Source: a bacterium UBP12_UBA5184 (lineage in GTDB: Bacteria > Vulcanimicrobiota > Vulcanimicrobiia > Vulcanimicrobiales > Vulcanimicrobiaceae). Taken from it: a DNA stretch of 6,759 nucleotides. The stretch spans positions 5,099 to 11,857 of the forward strand of contig DHWK01000131.1 of NCBI GenBank assembly GCA_002413145.1. The letters are read 5' to 3'. The position numbers were made by a program, and so were the translations under genes. Below, piece by piece: positions 5,864 through 6,759 of the stretch (the stretch's first letter is position 1; every line of letters starts with the position of its first letter). The notes under the pieces are model-generated. The model had not been told where the DNA came from and ran no database searches. It saw nothing but the letters and a program-made list of their open reading frames with translations.

Positions 5864-6742
5864 TGCAGCGGTGGTCGTCGCCGGTGCCGGCCGACGTTGC
5901 TGACCAGCGCTACGGCGAGCAGGGAGACGACCAGCGACGAGCCTCCGAACGAGATGAAGGGCAGCGGGACGCCGGTGACCGGCCACGCCGACGTCACGAC
6001 GCCGATGTTCACGAAGGCTTGGATGACGATCATCGCCATGCAGCCCAGTGCGAGAAAGAAGCCGAAGCGATCCGGCGCGGAGAGTGCGATGCGCGCCGCG
6101 CGATAGGCGAAGGTCACGAAGAGCGCGAGCACGAGGAGCATCCCGATGAAGCCCAGCTCCTCGCCGATGATCGATCCGATGAAGTCGGTGTGGGCTTCGG
6201 GAAGCCAGAAGAATTTTTGGCGCGAGAAACCGAGCCCGACCCCAAACGGTCCGCCGCTGCCCAGCGCGAGCAGAGATTGGACGATGTGGAAGCCCTTGTC
6301 TTGCGGATCTTTCCAGGGATCGAGGAAGGCCAGGATGCGCGCGCGTTTGTACGCATCGTGCGCGATCAAGAAGACGATCCCGGGCGCGGTGATCGCAGCG
6401 ATCGCGAGCAGATGGACGATCCGCGCACCGGCGGCGAAGAGCATCGCCCCGGCGGTGAAGGCGATCAAGCTGGCCGTCCCCATATCGGGTTCTTTGACGA
6501 CCAGGACGGCCAAGATCGCGGTGACGATCGCCAGCGGCGCGACGCCGGACGACAACGAGCGGATGCGATCGCCTTTGCCCGCGAGCGCGGCCGCTAGGTA
6601 AAGGACGAGTGCCAGCTTCGCGAATTCCGACGGCTCGAACGCCAGCGAGTGAAAACCGAGCCAGCGCCGCGCCCCACCCGTCGTGAGGCCGACATGCGGG
6701 ATAAGGACGAGTGCCAAGGCGATCGTCGTCAGCGCCAAGGCC
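5860..6742 (-). CDS. ftsW: FtsW, SEDS-family septal peptidoglycan polymerase / lipid II glycosyltransferase (5' end missing)
   Basis: FtsW polymerises lipid II into septal glycan strands together with a class B penicillin-binding protein. It is a polytopic membrane protein. About 293 genuine codons remain; full proteins have about 370-400 residues and ten membrane spans, so roughly the first two spans and the start are lost at the window edge. About eight hydrophobic segments are visible. SEDS motifs, numbered from the first genuine codon, are GGARRWLGF (22-30), FEPSEFAKLA (35-44), KEPDMGTA (83-90), FLDPWKDPQDKGFHIVQS (139-156), LPEAHTDFIGSIIGEELG (180-197, with Asp186 matching the Asp reported essential in SEDS polymerases) and PVTGVPLPFISFGGSS (254-269). 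FtsW rather than RodA is inferred from the murG neighbour. The stop overlaps the murG GTG. The six codons beyond 6741 that stay in frame (MCIRDR) come from adapter sequence and are not part of the protein. Confidence 0.94.
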
Positions 6743-6759
6743 CTGTCTCTTATACACAT
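6743..6759. other. Residual Nextera/Tn5 transposase adapter (mosaic end) at the contig end
   Basis: The last 17 bases, CTGTCTCTTATACACAT, are identical to 17 of the 19 bases of the Tn5 mosaic-end sequence used in Nextera libraries. The change from ftsW coding sequence to adapter is abrupt at 6742/6743. In two reading frames it yields false protein N-termini, MCIRDR and MYKRQ. This is untrimmed library sequence, not a genomic transposon end, and nothing to the right of 6742 should be treated as genomic. Confidence 0.96.

Noticed and set aside
4739..6757. murG extended upstream to a 672-residue protein beginning MYKRQ
   Set aside because: The extra part is a shadow of ftsW and its first codons are adapter. 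MurG begins at the GTG overlapping the ftsW stop.
6743..6759. Genuine Tn5/IS50 transposon end
   Set aside because: The 17-mer is the engineered mosaic end at the extreme contig edge with no transposon sequence, so library adapter is the simpler explanation.
1..6759. Novel defence, mobile or biosynthetic system
   Set aside because: All but the 91-base gap and the adapter is accounted for by eight well-known housekeeping genes. No unexplained ORF, repeat array or RNA structure remains that could support a new system.

Overview
The window is GC-rich (roughly two thirds G+C by eye) and bacterial. All eight recognisable genes lie on the minus strand, so transcription runs from the right end to the left. 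Nothing identifies the organism beyond a GC-rich, peptidoglycan-making, histidine-prototrophic bacterium. A metagenome-derived candidate phylum such as Eremiobacterota would fit, but that is a guess. A sequencing-adapter remnant at the right edge shows that this edge is an assembly end, not a biological boundary.

Right part (6742 down to 1487): a division and cell-wall (dcw) block in the order ftsW (5' truncated), murG, murC, murB, ddl. These genes supply a septal glycan polymerase (FtsW), lipid II synthesis (MurG), addition of the first peptide amino acid (MurC), UDP-MurNAc formation (MurB) and D-Ala-D-Ala (Ddl). Each junction is a 4-base GTGA overlap: the GTG start of one gene shares bases with the TGA stop of the gene before it. 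This indicates one tightly coupled operon.

Middle (1486 to 1396): a 91-base gap, the only non-overlapping junction. The ftsQ-ftsA-ftsZ genes that commonly follow ddl or murB in dcw clusters are absent here.

Left part (1395 to 1): three histidine genes, hisB, hisH and hisA (3' truncated), in classical his-operon order. hisH and hisA overlap by GTGA. hisB and hisH overlap by ATAA. Homology-consistent N-termini show that neither hisB nor hisH has an ATG, GTG or TTG where its start must be: hisB appears to start at ATC and hisH at ATA. Standard gene callers would truncate both proteins.

I see no mobile element, CRISPR array, RNA gene or undescribed multi-gene system. The points worth a second look are the two non-canonical start codons, the in-frame TAG just upstream of hisB, the dcw-to-his junction, the repeated GTGA coupling and the adapter remnant.
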